DNA of 64,000 bases from Pseudomaricurvus sp. HS19 (lineage in GTDB: Bacteria; Pseudomonadota; Gammaproteobacteria; Pseudomonadales; Cellvibrionaceae), in the NCBI RefSeq assembly GCF_009857815.1, contig NZ_WVVW01000009.1, positions 36,558 through 100,557 of the forward strand. Direction: 5' to 3'. The position numbers and the translations under genes were made by a program. The notes beneath the pieces were generated by a model. That model made no database searches and was not told the origin of the DNA. It was given only the letters and a program-made list of their open reading frames with translations. Shown here piece after piece: positions 44,258 to 52,293 of this stretch; position 1 is the stretch's first letter, and every line of letters starts with the position of its first letter.

Positions 44258-44728
44258 ATGAGTCAGATTAAAGTTGTTGAAGGGGATTTTACCCAGTGCC
44301 AGGGCCAGTACGCGCTGATCGTCAGCCGTTGGAACAGCTTCGTGGTGGAGAGCCTGAAAGAGGGTGCCCTGGATACCCTGCGTCGTCACGGTATCAAGGA
44401 CGAGCAGATCACCATCTACTACGCTCCAGGTGCGTTTGAATTCCCGCTGCTGGCCAAGCGCCTGGCGGAGAGCAACAAGTTTGACGCCATCATTGCGCTG
44501 GGCGCGGTGATCCGCGGTGGCACCCCTCACTTCGAGTATGTGGCCGGTGAATGTACCAAGGGCCTGGCGCAGGTCTCCCTGGGTGCCAATACCGTGGTTA
44601 CTTTCGGTGTCCTCACCGTCGACAGTATCGAACAGGCCATTGAGCGCTCCGGCACCAAGGCCGGTAACAAGGGCGAAGAAGCGGCCAAGACGGCGCTGGA
44701 AATGGTTTCCCTGCTGGGCAAACTCTGA
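44258..44728 (+). CDS. ribH: 6,7-dimethyl-8-ribityllumazine synthase
   Basis: Makes the lumazine precursor of riboflavin and forms icosahedral or decameric shells. The 156-residue protein has [20 protein letters not shown], the substrate motif [14 protein letters not shown], the catalytic stretch [15 protein letters not shown] and [24 protein letters not shown]. It lies 93 bases after ribE, and nusB follows. Confidence 0.97.
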   Translation: MSQIKVVEGDFTQCQGQYALIVSRWNSFVVESLKEGALDTLRRHGIKDEQITIYYAPGAFEFPLLAKRLAESNKFDAIIALGAVIRGGTPHFEYVAGECTKGLAQVSLGANTVVTFGVLTVDSIEQAIERSGTKAGNKGEEAAKTALEMVSLLGKL

Positions 44729-44757
44729 TTCCCGGCTCATTGACAGGTTTGATCTCC

Positions 44758-45210
44758 ATGACCGTATCACCTGCGGCGCGCCGCAAAGCCAGACACTACG
44801 CCATGCAGTCGCTGTACCAGTGGCAGATGACCTCCGCGGCGCTCAACGTCATTGAAGCGGAGTTCCACAGCGACAACGACATGAGCAAAGTGGATACCGC
44901 CTACTACCGCGAGCTGCTGCACAAGGTGCCTCAGCGCCTCTCTGAACTGGAGGAGGCCTTTGGCCAATACCTGCAGGAGCGGGAGCAGAACGAGCTGGAT
45001 CCCATCACCCAGGCGCTGTTGCGCCTGGCGACCTACGAGCTGATGTTCCGTATTGATGTGCCCTACAAGGTGGTCATCAACGAAGCCGTGGCGCTGGCGA
45101 AGAAGTTTGGCGCTACCGACAGCCACAAGTTCATCAACGGCGTACTCGACAAGGTGGCCGCTGATCACCGCGCTATCGAAGTTCAGGCCGAGCGCGGTAG
45201 CCGCTCCTGA
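44758..45210 (+). CDS. nusB: Transcription antitermination factor NusB
   Basis: RNA-binding factor that with NusE binds boxA of rRNA operons. The 150-residue helical protein starts MTVSPAARRKARHYAMQSLYQWQM and includes ATYELMFRIDVPYKVVINEAVALAKKFG and the C-terminal FINGVLDKVA. ATG 44758 is preferred over an in-frame TTG at 44740. The usual ribH-nusB-thiL order is kept. Confidence 0.95.
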   Translation: MTVSPAARRKARHYAMQSLYQWQMTSAALNVIEAEFHSDNDMSKVDTAYYRELLHKVPQRLSELEEAFGQYLQEREQNELDPITQALLRLATYELMFRIDVPYKVVINEAVALAKKFGATDSHKFINGVLDKVAADHRAIEVQAERGSRS

Positions 45211-45251
45211 GAGTGTTGCAGCGCAGGGCATGACAGGAACGGATATCTGAG

Positions 45252-46214
45252 ATGGCGATGGGTGAATTTGAGCTGATCCGGCGCTACTTCCAGCAGGATG
45301 GTGGGGCGTTTGGTGTAGTGCGCGGGGTAGGAGACGACTGTGCGCTGTTGAGCGTGCCCGAGGGGCAGCAGCTGGCGGTCTCTATGGATACGCTGGTGGG
45401 CGGGGTGCACTTCCCCCCCAATGCCGACCCGGAACTGATTGCCGAGCGGGCGTTGCGGGTCAACCTCAGCGACCTGGCAGCCATGGGGGCAGAACCGCTC
45501 TGGTTTACCCTCGGCCTGACCCTGCCTTCGGCGGACGAGGCGTGGGTGAAAAGTTTTGCCCGCGGCTTGTTGCGGGTGGCTGCGGATTACAACATTGCGC
45601 TGGTGGGTGGTGATACCACCCGCGGCCCTCTGGCCATCACCCTGCAGGTGCATGGCAGCGTAGCGCCCGGGCGGGCGCTGTTGCGGGGCAACGCCTCGGT
45701 GGGTGACTGGGTCTTCGTCACCGGCACCGTTGGTGATGGCGCCGCAGCACTGGCGGTGATCAAGAAGCAGCTGGAGGTGGGCAAGTCCGCCTTCAACTAC
45801 TTCATGAACAGTTATTACCGGCCTGAACCGCGCATTGCCTTTGGCCAGGCTTTGCAGGGTGTGGCCAATGCGGCTATCGACATCTCCGACGGTCTGGTGG
45901 CGGACCTCGGCCACATCTGCGAAGAGAGTGTGCTGGGGGCGAGGATTGACCTGGGCAAGTTGCCGCTGTCGGAGCCAGTGCGCAAACTGGTGTCGCTGGA
46001 TAAAGGCGTGCAGTGGGCGCTGAGCGGTGGCGACGACTACGAGCTCTGTTTCACCGTGCCGCAGGCGCGTATCGGTGAACTGGAACGGCTGATTGAGCAG
46101 AAGCGGCTGCAGGCCACCCACATTGGCGAAATAACCCGGGGCTCCGGCGTGACCTGCTTCTACAAGGGGCGGGAGGTGCCGTTGAAGCGCCAGGGTTACC
46201 AACATTTTGAGTAG
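45252..46214 (+). CDS. thiL: Thiamine-monophosphate kinase
   Basis: Last step of thiamine diphosphate synthesis, ATP-dependent. The 320-residue protein starts MAMGEFELIRRYF and has VGDDCALL, SMDTLVGGVHFP, VNLSDLAAMGA and the C-terminal LSGGDDYELCFTV, all typical. It follows nusB and overlaps or touches pgpA. Confidence 0.96.
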   Translation: MAMGEFELIRRYFQQDGGAFGVVRGVGDDCALLSVPEGQQLAVSMDTLVGGVHFPPNADPELIAERALRVNLSDLAAMGAEPLWFTLGLTLPSADEAWVKSFARGLLRVAADYNIALVGGDTTRGPLAITLQVHGSVAPGRALLRGNASVGDWVFVTGTVGDGAAALAVIKKQLEVGKSAFNYFMNSYYRPEPRIAFGQALQGVANAAIDISDGLVADLGHICEESVLGARIDLGKLPLSEPVRKLVSLDKGVQWALSGGDDYELCFTVPQARIGELERLIEQKRLQATHIGEITRGSGVTCFYKGREVPLKRQGYQHFE

Positions 46215-46215
46215 C

Positions 46216-46689
46216 ATGACTGATTCGTTTCGCGCCCTGTTGCGTCATCCTGTGCACCTGCTGGCGTTTGGTTTTGGCTCTGGCCTGTCGCCGAAAGCGC
46301 CGGGTACCGTGGGCACCCTGGCAGCGGTACCCCTCTATCTGCTGCTGGCGCAGCTGTCGCTGCCGCTCTATGCCGCGCTGGTGCTGCTGGCGTTTCTGCT
46401 GGGTGTCTACCTCTGCCATGCCACTGCCGCGGATATGGGGGTGCACGATCACCCGGGTATTGTCTGGGACGAGTTCGTCGGCTACTGGATTACCATGCTG
46501 GCGGCGCCAGCGGGCTGGCTGTGGGTGGTGCTGGGTTTTGCCCTGTTCCGCCTGTTTGATGTCTGGAAGCCCTGGCCCATCTCCTGGTGCGACAGGCACG
46601 TGTATGGTGGCTTTGGCATCATGCTGGACGATGTGCTGGCGGGAGTGCTGGCACTGGGATGCCTGCAGGCCATAGCCCTGTGGGTCTAG
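46216..46689 (+). CDS. pgpA: Phosphatidylglycerophosphatase A
   Basis: Dephosphorylates phosphatidylglycerophosphate in the inner membrane. The 157-residue protein has GFGSGLSPKAPGTVGTLAAVP, HDHPGIVWDEFVGYWITM and LFRLFDVWKPWPI, the family motifs, with three or four membrane segments. ATG 46216 comes one base after the thiL stop; a TTG at 46207 inside thiL is an alternative. Confidence 0.94.
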   Translation: MTDSFRALLRHPVHLLAFGFGSGLSPKAPGTVGTLAAVPLYLLLAQLSLPLYAALVLLAFLLGVYLCHATAADMGVHDHPGIVWDEFVGYWITMLAAPAGWLWVVLGFALFRLFDVWKPWPISWCDRHVYGGFGIMLDDVLAGVLALGCLQAIALWV

Positions 46690-46702
46690 CGCAAGGACAA
46701 GG

Positions 46703-47338
46703 ATGATGAGAAGGGCGCTTGCGGTACTGTTGCTGGGGTGGATGACCGCCCTGCAGGCGGCGCCGGCGGTGCAGGTAAAGGCGCTGTTTCCCAAGCGTGC
46801 CCTGCTGCAGATTGGTAGCGAGCAGCAGTTATTGCGTGAGGGTGAAAGTGTGGCTGGTGTGACCCTGTTGCAGGCAAACAGCCGCGAGGCGCTGCTGGAG
46901 ATCGATGGCAAGCGCCACAAAGTGGGGGTGTCCCGTTATATCGCTGCCAGTTTTACCGAGAGTGAAGGCAGCGAGGTGCGGCTCTCCCCGGACGCTGGCG
47001 GACACTATGTCACATCGGTTGATATTAATGGTCACCAGGTTGAGGCCATGGTGGATACCGGAGCTACCACCGTGGTGATGAGCCTGCCACAGGCAAAGGC
47101 ACTGGGGCTGGATTATCGCAATGGACAGGCGGTGACCATGCGGACGGCCAACGGCAATGCGCGGGCCTACCAGGTGATGCTGGAGCGGGTCAGTGTCGGC
47201 GCGGTGACCGTGGAGAATGTGGCGGCGCTGGTCAATATGAGTGATTTTCCCCATGTCATTCTGCTGGGTAACAGCTTTCTTAATGAGGTGCAGATGCAGC
47301 GGGAAAATGGCGTGCTGGTGCTCAGGAGCCAGTACTGA
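46703..47338 (+). CDS. Exported retropepsin-like aspartic protease
   Basis: A 211-residue protein with a signal peptide (ending LQAAP), an N-terminal Sel1-unrelated region, and a C-terminal retropepsin domain with the catalytic motif VEAMVDTGATTVVMS and the flap-like region followed by LLGNSFLNEV. The family (clan AA, TIGR02281-like) has one catalytic Asp per chain and works as a dimer. It sits between pgpA and ribA, 13 bases after pgpA. The substrate is unknown. Confidence 0.85.
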   Translation: MMRRALAVLLLGWMTALQAAPAVQVKALFPKRALLQIGSEQQLLREGESVAGVTLLQANSREALLEIDGKRHKVGVSRYIAASFTESEGSEVRLSPDAGGHYVTSVDINGHQVEAMVDTGATTVVMSLPQAKALGLDYRNGQAVTMRTANGNARAYQVMLERVSVGAVTVENVAALVNMSDFPHVILLGNSFLNEVQMQRENGVLVLRSQY

Positions 47339-47376
47339 TGACACCGGTCGCTGCCGGTTTGAAATGAGGTTAGAGA

Positions 47377-47988
47377 GTGACTGTTCGTTACGTTGAATCT
47401 TCAAAGCTGCCCACTCCCTGGGGCACTTTCGATATGCACGGCTTTGAAGATGCCGAAGCCAATAAAGAGCACCTGGTGCTGAGCATGGGTGATATCGGCC
47501 CCGATGAGCCGGTTCTGGCACGGATCCACTCCGAGTGCCTGACCGGTGATGCGCTGTTCAGCCTGCGCTGCGACTGCGGCGCCCAGCTGCAGGCGGCCAT
47601 GAACAACATCGCCAACGAGGGGCGCGGGGTGATCTTCTACCTGCGTCAGGAGGGGCGTGGTATTGGCCTGCTCAACAAGATCAAGGCCTACCATCTGCAG
47701 GATATGGGTGCCGATACCGTGGAGGCCAACGAGGCCCTGGGTTTCGGTGCCGATATGCGCGATTACAGCATCCTCAAGCCGATGCTGGAACACATGAATA
47801 TTCGCCAGATTCGCCTGATGACCAACAACCCGCGCAAGGTGCAGGCCCTGAAAGAGCTGGGAATTGACGTGGTGGAGCGGGTGGCGCACGAGTCCGGGCG
47901 TAACCCCCATAACCTGCGTTACCTGCAGACCAAAAAGGGTAAGCTGGGACACCTGCTGGATGAGCAGGGCGAGGACGACCAGACCTGA
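47377..47988 (+). CDS. ribA: GTP cyclohydrolase II
   Basis: First step of riboflavin synthesis: opens GTP. The 203-residue protein has the zinc site [18 protein letters not shown], the catalytic stretch [18 protein letters not shown] and [12 protein letters not shown]. It is a stand-alone RibA without an N-terminal RibB domain. A GTG start is used. It ends the plus-strand rib-related run, converging with panB. Confidence 0.96.
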   Translation: MTVRYVESSKLPTPWGTFDMHGFEDAEANKEHLVLSMGDIGPDEPVLARIHSECLTGDALFSLRCDCGAQLQAAMNNIANEGRGVIFYLRQEGRGIGLLNKIKAYHLQDMGADTVEANEALGFGADMRDYSILKPMLEHMNIRQIRLMTNNPRKVQALKELGIDVVERVAHESGRNPHNLRYLQTKKGKLGHLLDEQGEDDQT

Positions 47989-47994
47989 CCTGTA

Positions 47995-48016
47995 GCAGCG
48001 GCGCTTTCGCCGCTGC
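47995..48016. other. Hairpin between convergent ribA and panB
   Basis: GCAGCGGCG-CTTT-CGCCGCTGC, nine base pairs. It has no T-tract on either strand, so it would be a weak or Rho-assisted terminator or an end stabiliser for both convergent mRNAs. Confidence 0.5.
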
Positions 48017-48037
48017 CGTCAGTCTGCCTGATTGCTG

Positions 48038-48865
48038 TCAGCCGAAGGTGTGCTCGGGGCTGGGGAAGACACCGGTCTTCACATCGTTCGCGTATTTGCG
48101 CAGTGCACCGGGGATATCCCCCGCTTCCACCAGAAAATTCTTCGAGAACTTGGGCGGCTTTTCGGTCAGGCCGAGGATGTCGTTGATCACCAGCACCTGG
48201 GCGTCAGTCTCCTTGCCGGCGCCGATACCGATGGTGGGCATGCTCACGGCTTCGGTGATACGGCGGGCCAGGTCGCAGGGCACACACTCCAGCACCAGCA
48301 AATCGGCACCGGCGGCGTCCAGCAGGCGGGCGTCTTCCAGTATCTGTTCGGCGCCTTCGTCGTCACGGCCCTGCACGCGGAAGCCACCAAACTTGTTCAC
48401 CGACTGCGGCGTCAGGCCCAGGTGGGCGCAAACCGGAATGCCGCGTTCGCTGAGCATTTGCACTGTGGGCGCCAGCCACGCGCCACCTTCGATCTTGACC
48501 ATGTGGGCACCGGCCTGCATCACGCGGGCGGCGTTGGTCATGGCCTGTTCCGGCGTAGCGTAGGTCATGAACGGCAGGTCGCCCATGATCAGCGATTTGT
48601 CGTTACCGCGTTTCACCGCTTCCACGTGGTAGATCATCTGTTCCATGGTCACCGGGATGGTGCTGTCATAGCCCAGCACGGTCATGCCGAGGCTGTCTCC
48701 CACCAGCAGCACTTCCACACCACTCTTCTGTGCCATGGCGGCCATGGGGGCGTCGTAGAGGGCAACGGTAACAAATTTCTCCCCGGCCTCTTTCATCTTG
48801 CGCAGGGTGAGGATGGAGATGGGCTTGCTGAGGGCCGAGCTGGCCTGAACAGTCGAGTAGGGCAT
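48038..48865 (-). CDS. panB: 3-methyl-2-oxobutanoate hydroxymethyltransferase
   Basis: First committed step of pantothenate synthesis from 2-ketoisovalerate. The 275-residue protein has LLVGDSLGMTVLGYDSTIPVT, the metal and substrate motifs VKIEGGAW and GIPVCAHLGLTPQSV, and IGIGAGKETDAQVLV. It lies nine bases downstream of the nucleoside kinase. panC, its usual partner, is not next to it: the adjacent gene is ribA on the other strand. Confidence 0.95.
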   Translation of the reverse strand: MPYSTVQASSALSKPISILTLRKMKEAGEKFVTVALYDAPMAAMAQKSGVEVLLVGDSLGMTVLGYDSTIPVTMEQMIYHVEAVKRGNDKSLIMGDLPFMTYATPEQAMTNAARVMQAGAHMVKIEGGAWLAPTVQMLSERGIPVCAHLGLTPQSVNKFGGFRVQGRDDEGAEQILEDARLLDAAGADLLVLECVPCDLARRITEAVSMPTIGIGAGKETDAQVLVINDILGLTEKPPKFSKNFLVEAGDIPGALRKYANDVKTGVFPSPEHTFG

Positions 48866-48874
48866 GGCGGTCTT

Positions 48875-49555
48875 CTACAGGGTCGGGGTTGGGTTGTAGT
48901 AGTGGCGGCCGCTCTTCACGGTCAGCATATAGTCCACCAGCTGGTGATAGTGATCCGGATTGTTGGCCAGATCCAGTTCGGTGGCGTTGACGATCAGCAA
49001 CGGCGCCTGGTCGTAGTAGTGGAAAAAGTGCATGTAGGCGTCGTTCAGTGTGGCCAGGTAGCCGCTGTCAATGTTGCGCTCCGCCTCCACGCCACGGTGT
49101 TTTACGCGCTCTTCCAGCACGGCCGTGGGCGCCTGCAGGTAGATCACCAGGTCCGGTTGCGGGGCGTCTATCTGCAGCTGGGCGTGCACCTGCTGGTAGA
49201 TGTTGAGTTCGTCATCGTCGAGGGTCACCTGGGCGAACAGCTGATCCTTGTCCATCAGGAAGTCCGCTACCAGGCAGCTCTGGAACATGTCCTGCTGGCG
49301 CAGGTCCTGCAGTTGCTGGGCACGTTGGAACAGAAAGAAGAGCTGGGTGGGCAGCGCAGCGGCTTTGGGATTTTCGTAAAAGCGGTTGAGAAACGGGTTC
49401 TCACCGGTTTTTTCCTGCAGCAGCTCGTACTGCAGGCTCTTGGCCAGGTGCCTGGCCAGTGTGGTCTTGCCCACCCCGATGGGCCCTTCAATGGCGATAA
49501 AGCGCGGCAGGCTTTTACCGGCGTTGTCCAGGGTGATGTTAAAACCTTCAGTCAC
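48875..49555 (-). CDS. Deoxynucleoside kinase family protein
   Basis: A 226-residue P-loop kinase with IAIEGPIGVGKTTLARHLA at the N-terminus, RAQQLQDLRQQDMFQSCLVADF including the DFLMDKDQLFA stretch, and the Arg-rich lid (EERVKHRGVEAERNI). It is of the deoxyadenosine/deoxyguanosine kinase type. The GTG at 49555 has AGGAG at 7 bases and overlaps the folK 3' end by eight bases, which points to translational coupling. Its place between folK and panB differs from the Pseudomonas order. Confidence 0.88.
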   Translation of the reverse strand: MTEGFNITLDNAGKSLPRFIAIEGPIGVGKTTLARHLAKSLQYELLQEKTGENPFLNRFYENPKAAALPTQLFFLFQRAQQLQDLRQQDMFQSCLVADFLMDKDQLFAQVTLDDDELNIYQQVHAQLQIDAPQPDLVIYLQAPTAVLEERVKHRGVEAERNIDSGYLATLNDAYMHFFHYYDQAPLLIVNATELDLANNPDHYHQLVDYMLTVKSGRHYYNPTPTL

Positions 49556-50051
49556 GGTCTGCTCCTGCTGAGAGTGCCAATGGTTCCAGCCCGTCCATCG
49601 AGCAGTCTGCCAATAATGACGTAATTGACTCACCGCTGGGAAGGGTTAACGCCGGATCTATGTCCGCCAGTGGCCACAGCACAAAATTACGCCGGGTCAG
49701 CCAGGGGTGTGGTACCTGCAGTCGCTCGTGGTCGATGCACTGCTGGTCGTAGAGCAGCAGGTCCAGGTCCAGTGTGCGTGGCCCCCAGCGAATGTCGCGC
49801 ACGCGTTGGTGGGCGTGCTCGATGGCTTGCATCGCATCCAGCAGGGCCAGCGGTTGCAGTGTGGTTTGCAGTAGCGCGACGCCGTTGACGAAATCCGGCT
49901 GTTCACCGGGGCCGATGGCTTTACTGCGGTACCAGCGTGAGACTTGCAGCAGCTCGCTGCCCGGCAGTTGGGCGAGCGCCTGCAGGGCGCTCTTCACCTG
50001 TTGCAGAGGGTTGTTGAGATTACTGCCCAGGCCGATGTACGCCAGACTCAT
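49548..50051 (-). CDS. folK: 2-amino-4-hydroxy-6-hydroxymethyldihydropteridine pyrophosphokinase
   Basis: Transfers pyrophosphate to the pterin in folate synthesis. The 167-residue protein starts MSLAYIGLGSNLNNP and has the signature RWGPRTLDLDLLLYD and VPHPWLTRRNFVLWPL. It lies 35 bases after pcnB, a conserved pairing. Confidence 0.96.
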   Translation of the reverse strand: MSLAYIGLGSNLNNPLQQVKSALQALAQLPGSELLQVSRWYRSKAIGPGEQPDFVNGVALLQTTLQPLALLDAMQAIEHAHQRVRDIRWGPRTLDLDLLLYDQQCIDHERLQVPHPWLTRRNFVLWPLADIDPALTLPSGESITSLLADCSMDGLEPLALSAGADRD

Positions 50052-50086
50052 GGGATTGCGACCTCTGTTACCAATGGCGGTTCGGT

Positions 50087-51445
50087 TTAATGAGTCTGTT
50101 GCGGTTTGCGGCGGCGCGGCCGGCGACGGCGTTTGCCGCTGCCCTCTTTTTTACCGAGGTCGGCCACCAGCGCCTCGCGGCCCGCTTCATCGGTGTTCTG
50201 GTAGCGGGTCCACCAGTCGCCCAGACCTTGCAGGTCTTCGCCGGCGGCCTCACGCATGAGGACGAAATCGTAGGCGGCACGGAAGCGGGGATGCTCAAAG
50301 TTGCGCTGTGCACGCTGGCCACTGCGGCTCTGCAAGCGGTACTGCAGCTCCCAGATCTCGCGCATGCTCTGGGTAAAGCGTTTGGGAATGGCGGTGATCT
50401 GCAGTTGGCGCTGTATCACAGTCTGTGCGGCCTGCTGGTGGGCGAGGTTGCCCTGCATGCCACTGGCGCGCAGGCGCGCTTCCTCGGCACACAGGGGTGG
50501 CCACAGCAGGGAGGCAAAGATGTAGGCCGGTGTCACCCGCTGGTCGGTGCGGATGCGGTGGTCGGTGTTGTGCAGTGCCTGTTCTACCAGTTTGCGTCCC
50601 AGCTCGTTACCGTCGGCCAACGTCGCAGCCAGATCCGGAAACACCTGGGCCAGCAGGCCATACTGCTCCATAAGTGGCAGCAGCGATGCGCCATAACCAC
50701 CCATAAAGAGTTTCAGGACTTCATCGAAGATGCGCGCCGAGGCGATATTCCCCAGCAGTGGCGCCAGGCGGGCAATGGGTTCCGCGGTGGCCTTGTCGAG
50801 GGTGAAGTCCAGCTTGCCGGCAAAGCGCACGGCCCGCAGCAGGCGCACCGGATCCTCTTTGTAGCGGGTCTCGGGATCGCCGATGATGCGTATTTTGCGC
50901 CGCGCAATGTCCTGCATGCCGCCGGTGAAGTCGTGGATGCTGAAATGATCCAGGGTGTAGTAGAGGGCGTTGACGGTGAAGTCCCGCCGTACGGCATCAC
51001 TGCGGATATCACCGTAGACGTTGTCCCGCAGCAGCATGCCGTCGTCGGAACGGGCGGAGTGGTTGCCGCTGGTGTCTTCGGTGTGGTGTCCGCGGAAGGT
51101 GGTGACTTCGATAATCTCGCGGCCAAAGCGCACGTGTACGATCTTGAAGCGGCGACCGATGATGCGGGAGCTGCGGAACAGGTTGCGCACCTGCTCCGGT
51201 GTGGCATTGGTGGCCACATCAAAGTCCTTCGGGTGCCCGCCCAGCAGCAGGTCACGCACGCCGCCACCCACCAGGTAGGCCTCAAAGCCACCTTCTTCCA
51301 GCCGCTGCATTACTTTGATCGCTGAGCGGCTGATGTTGCGCCGGGAGATGTTGTGCTTCTCCCTGGGCACGATGGTGTGGTGCAGGGTCGGACTCTTTTT
51401 GGTCAGGGAGTTGATCAGTGGTAAGCGTAACAGCTTCTTCAGCAT
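50087..51445 (-). CDS. pcnB: Poly(A) polymerase I
   Basis: Adds 3' poly(A) tails that mark RNAs for decay. The 452-residue protein has the nucleotidyltransferase motif YLVGGGVRDLLLGGHPKDFDVATNATPE with catalytic aspartates, then RFKIVHVRFGREIIEVTTFR, and a basic C-terminal tail (RRRRPRRRK). ATG 51445 (MLKKLLRLPL) is chosen; the in-frame extension to 51532 is less like the family. It follows cbrB and the candidate RNA, as in Pseudomonas. Confidence 0.95.
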   Translation of the reverse strand: MLKKLLRLPLINSLTKKSPTLHHTIVPREKHNISRRNISRSAIKVMQRLEEGGFEAYLVGGGVRDLLLGGHPKDFDVATNATPEQVRNLFRSSRIIGRRFKIVHVRFGREIIEVTTFRGHHTEDTSGNHSARSDDGMLLRDNVYGDIRSDAVRRDFTVNALYYTLDHFSIHDFTGGMQDIARRKIRIIGDPETRYKEDPVRLLRAVRFAGKLDFTLDKATAEPIARLAPLLGNIASARIFDEVLKLFMGGYGASLLPLMEQYGLLAQVFPDLAATLADGNELGRKLVEQALHNTDHRIRTDQRVTPAYIFASLLWPPLCAEEARLRASGMQGNLAHQQAAQTVIQRQLQITAIPKRFTQSMREIWELQYRLQSRSGQRAQRNFEHPRFRAAYDFVLMREAAGEDLQGLGDWWTRYQNTDEAGREALVADLGKKEGSGKRRRRPRRRKPQQTH

Positions 51446-51608
51446 GGTCAGAACTACTGGTTGGATGCCCGGCTCCGCGGTGCGCAGGAAGGGTATGGGT
51501 GATGATGTCCTGCCGGGTAACGGGGAACTCATGTCGGGGCAGGGGGTCTATTCTGCGGGCGGCAGTGTAACACGCCAACAGGGGATTGTCAGAACAGAGG
51601 CTGTGGGC

Positions 51609-51642
51609 AGAAATGAAAACGGGAAAGCCGTGGCTTTCCCGT
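51609..51642 (-). terminator. Intrinsic terminator of the candidate cbrB-pcnB RNA
   Basis: On the minus strand ACGGGAAAGCC and GGCTTTCCCGT pair over 11 bases (51619-51642), followed by TTTTCATTTCT. No gene ends just upstream of it, so it terminates a non-coding transcript; it lies 164 bases before the pcnB start. Confidence 0.85.
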
Positions 51643-52165
51643 AGAATTTATCATCATCCTGATGTCTGGCCGCGAAACAGTCAGCATCCCTGCCCGCGGT
51701 AATTTGCTCTTTGGCAAATTCTCTCCAAATGTCGTCAGTTGTAACAGTCAGTCAAACGCTATTGTTATTGTTTTGCCGTTATCTCAGTAGTTTTCTGTTT
51801 TAGTTATTATTTGTTGTTTTTATTATTGTCGTTTTAAGTTTCTTATTATTTGTTGTTGTTATTAGAGTTATCAGTTGTTGTTATTATTTGTTGTTATTAT
51901 TGCTCGTATATAAAGCATTTGGTGTGCCAACTATTGAAAACCCTTTTAAATCAATAGCTTAAAAAAATATACCCCGATTTTCTTTGAGACGCTGCGTCTT
52001 ACTTCGTTACCGAATATCCCTGTTTCTGTTACACCACTCCGCTTTGGTAACACCTGCCACCACAGGGGCGTTGTTACCGGCGTGACGCTGCCGGCCTGGG
52101 TATTGGCAGGGCGTACTGATGGCGACGAGGGGGCCGGATATGGGGCCGGGACCCCGGGTTACAAG
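51612..52165 (-). ncRNA. Candidate CrcZ-like Hfq/Crc decoy RNA between cbrB and pcnB
   Basis: No protein is supported in 51446-52293. Read on the minus strand the region contains seven runs of AAnAAnAA (51762-51901), then a hairpin AATTTGC-GCAAATT (51701-51720) and the terminator at 51619-51642. A GG-N10-GC sequence at 52177-52191 may be a sigma-54 promoter, which would place the 5' end near 52165 and give about 550 bases. In Pseudomonas the CbrAB-controlled CrcZ RNA lies at this same place and sequesters Hfq/Crc through AAnAAnAA motifs. The identity here is inferred from position, motif density and terminator; the 5' end is uncertain. Confidence 0.7.
51762..51901 (-). repeat. A-rich array of AAnAAnAA (Hfq distal-face) motifs
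   Basis: Minus-strand runs of AAN triplets at 51762-51772 (4 units), 51804-51811 (3), 51811-51827 (6), 51840-51850 (4), 51850-51863 (5), 51875-51888 (5) and 51888-51901 (5), about 32 triplets in 140 bases. AAN repeats suit the A-R-N binding preference of the Hfq distal face. The base composition is sharply unlike the GC-rich surroundings. Confidence 0.85.
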
Positions 52166-52176
52166 GGGCTATTGCA

Positions 52177-52191
52177 GCGGACTATTGGCCA
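52177..52191 (-). promoter_or_regulatory. Possible sigma-54 promoter for the candidate RNA
   Basis: On the minus strand TGGCCAATAGTCCGC: GG and GC spaced by 10 bases. The -24 TGGC fits the consensus, but the -12 (CCGC) is poor apart from GC. Other GG-N10-GC pairs occur in this GC-rich stretch, so this is tentative. Confidence 0.3.
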
Positions 52192-52240
52192 GGCGAGGGT
52201 AAGGCAGGGGTGGCCGGGGGGGAGCTGCAGCCGGCATGGC

Positions 52241-52288
52241 GGCTGCAGGGCTTTGTGGCGGGCGGGCTGCAGGGCTGTGTACCGGGCG
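52241..52288. repeat. 24-base tandem duplication downstream of cbrB
   Basis: GGCTGCAGGGCT plus 12 bases is repeated at 52241-52264 and 52265-52288 with three mismatches. A palindrome (CTGCAGCCG, six bases, CGGCTGCAG) overlaps its left end at 52225-52248. It begins six bases downstream of the cbrB stop. Confidence 0.6.
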
Positions 52289-52293
52289 GGAAG

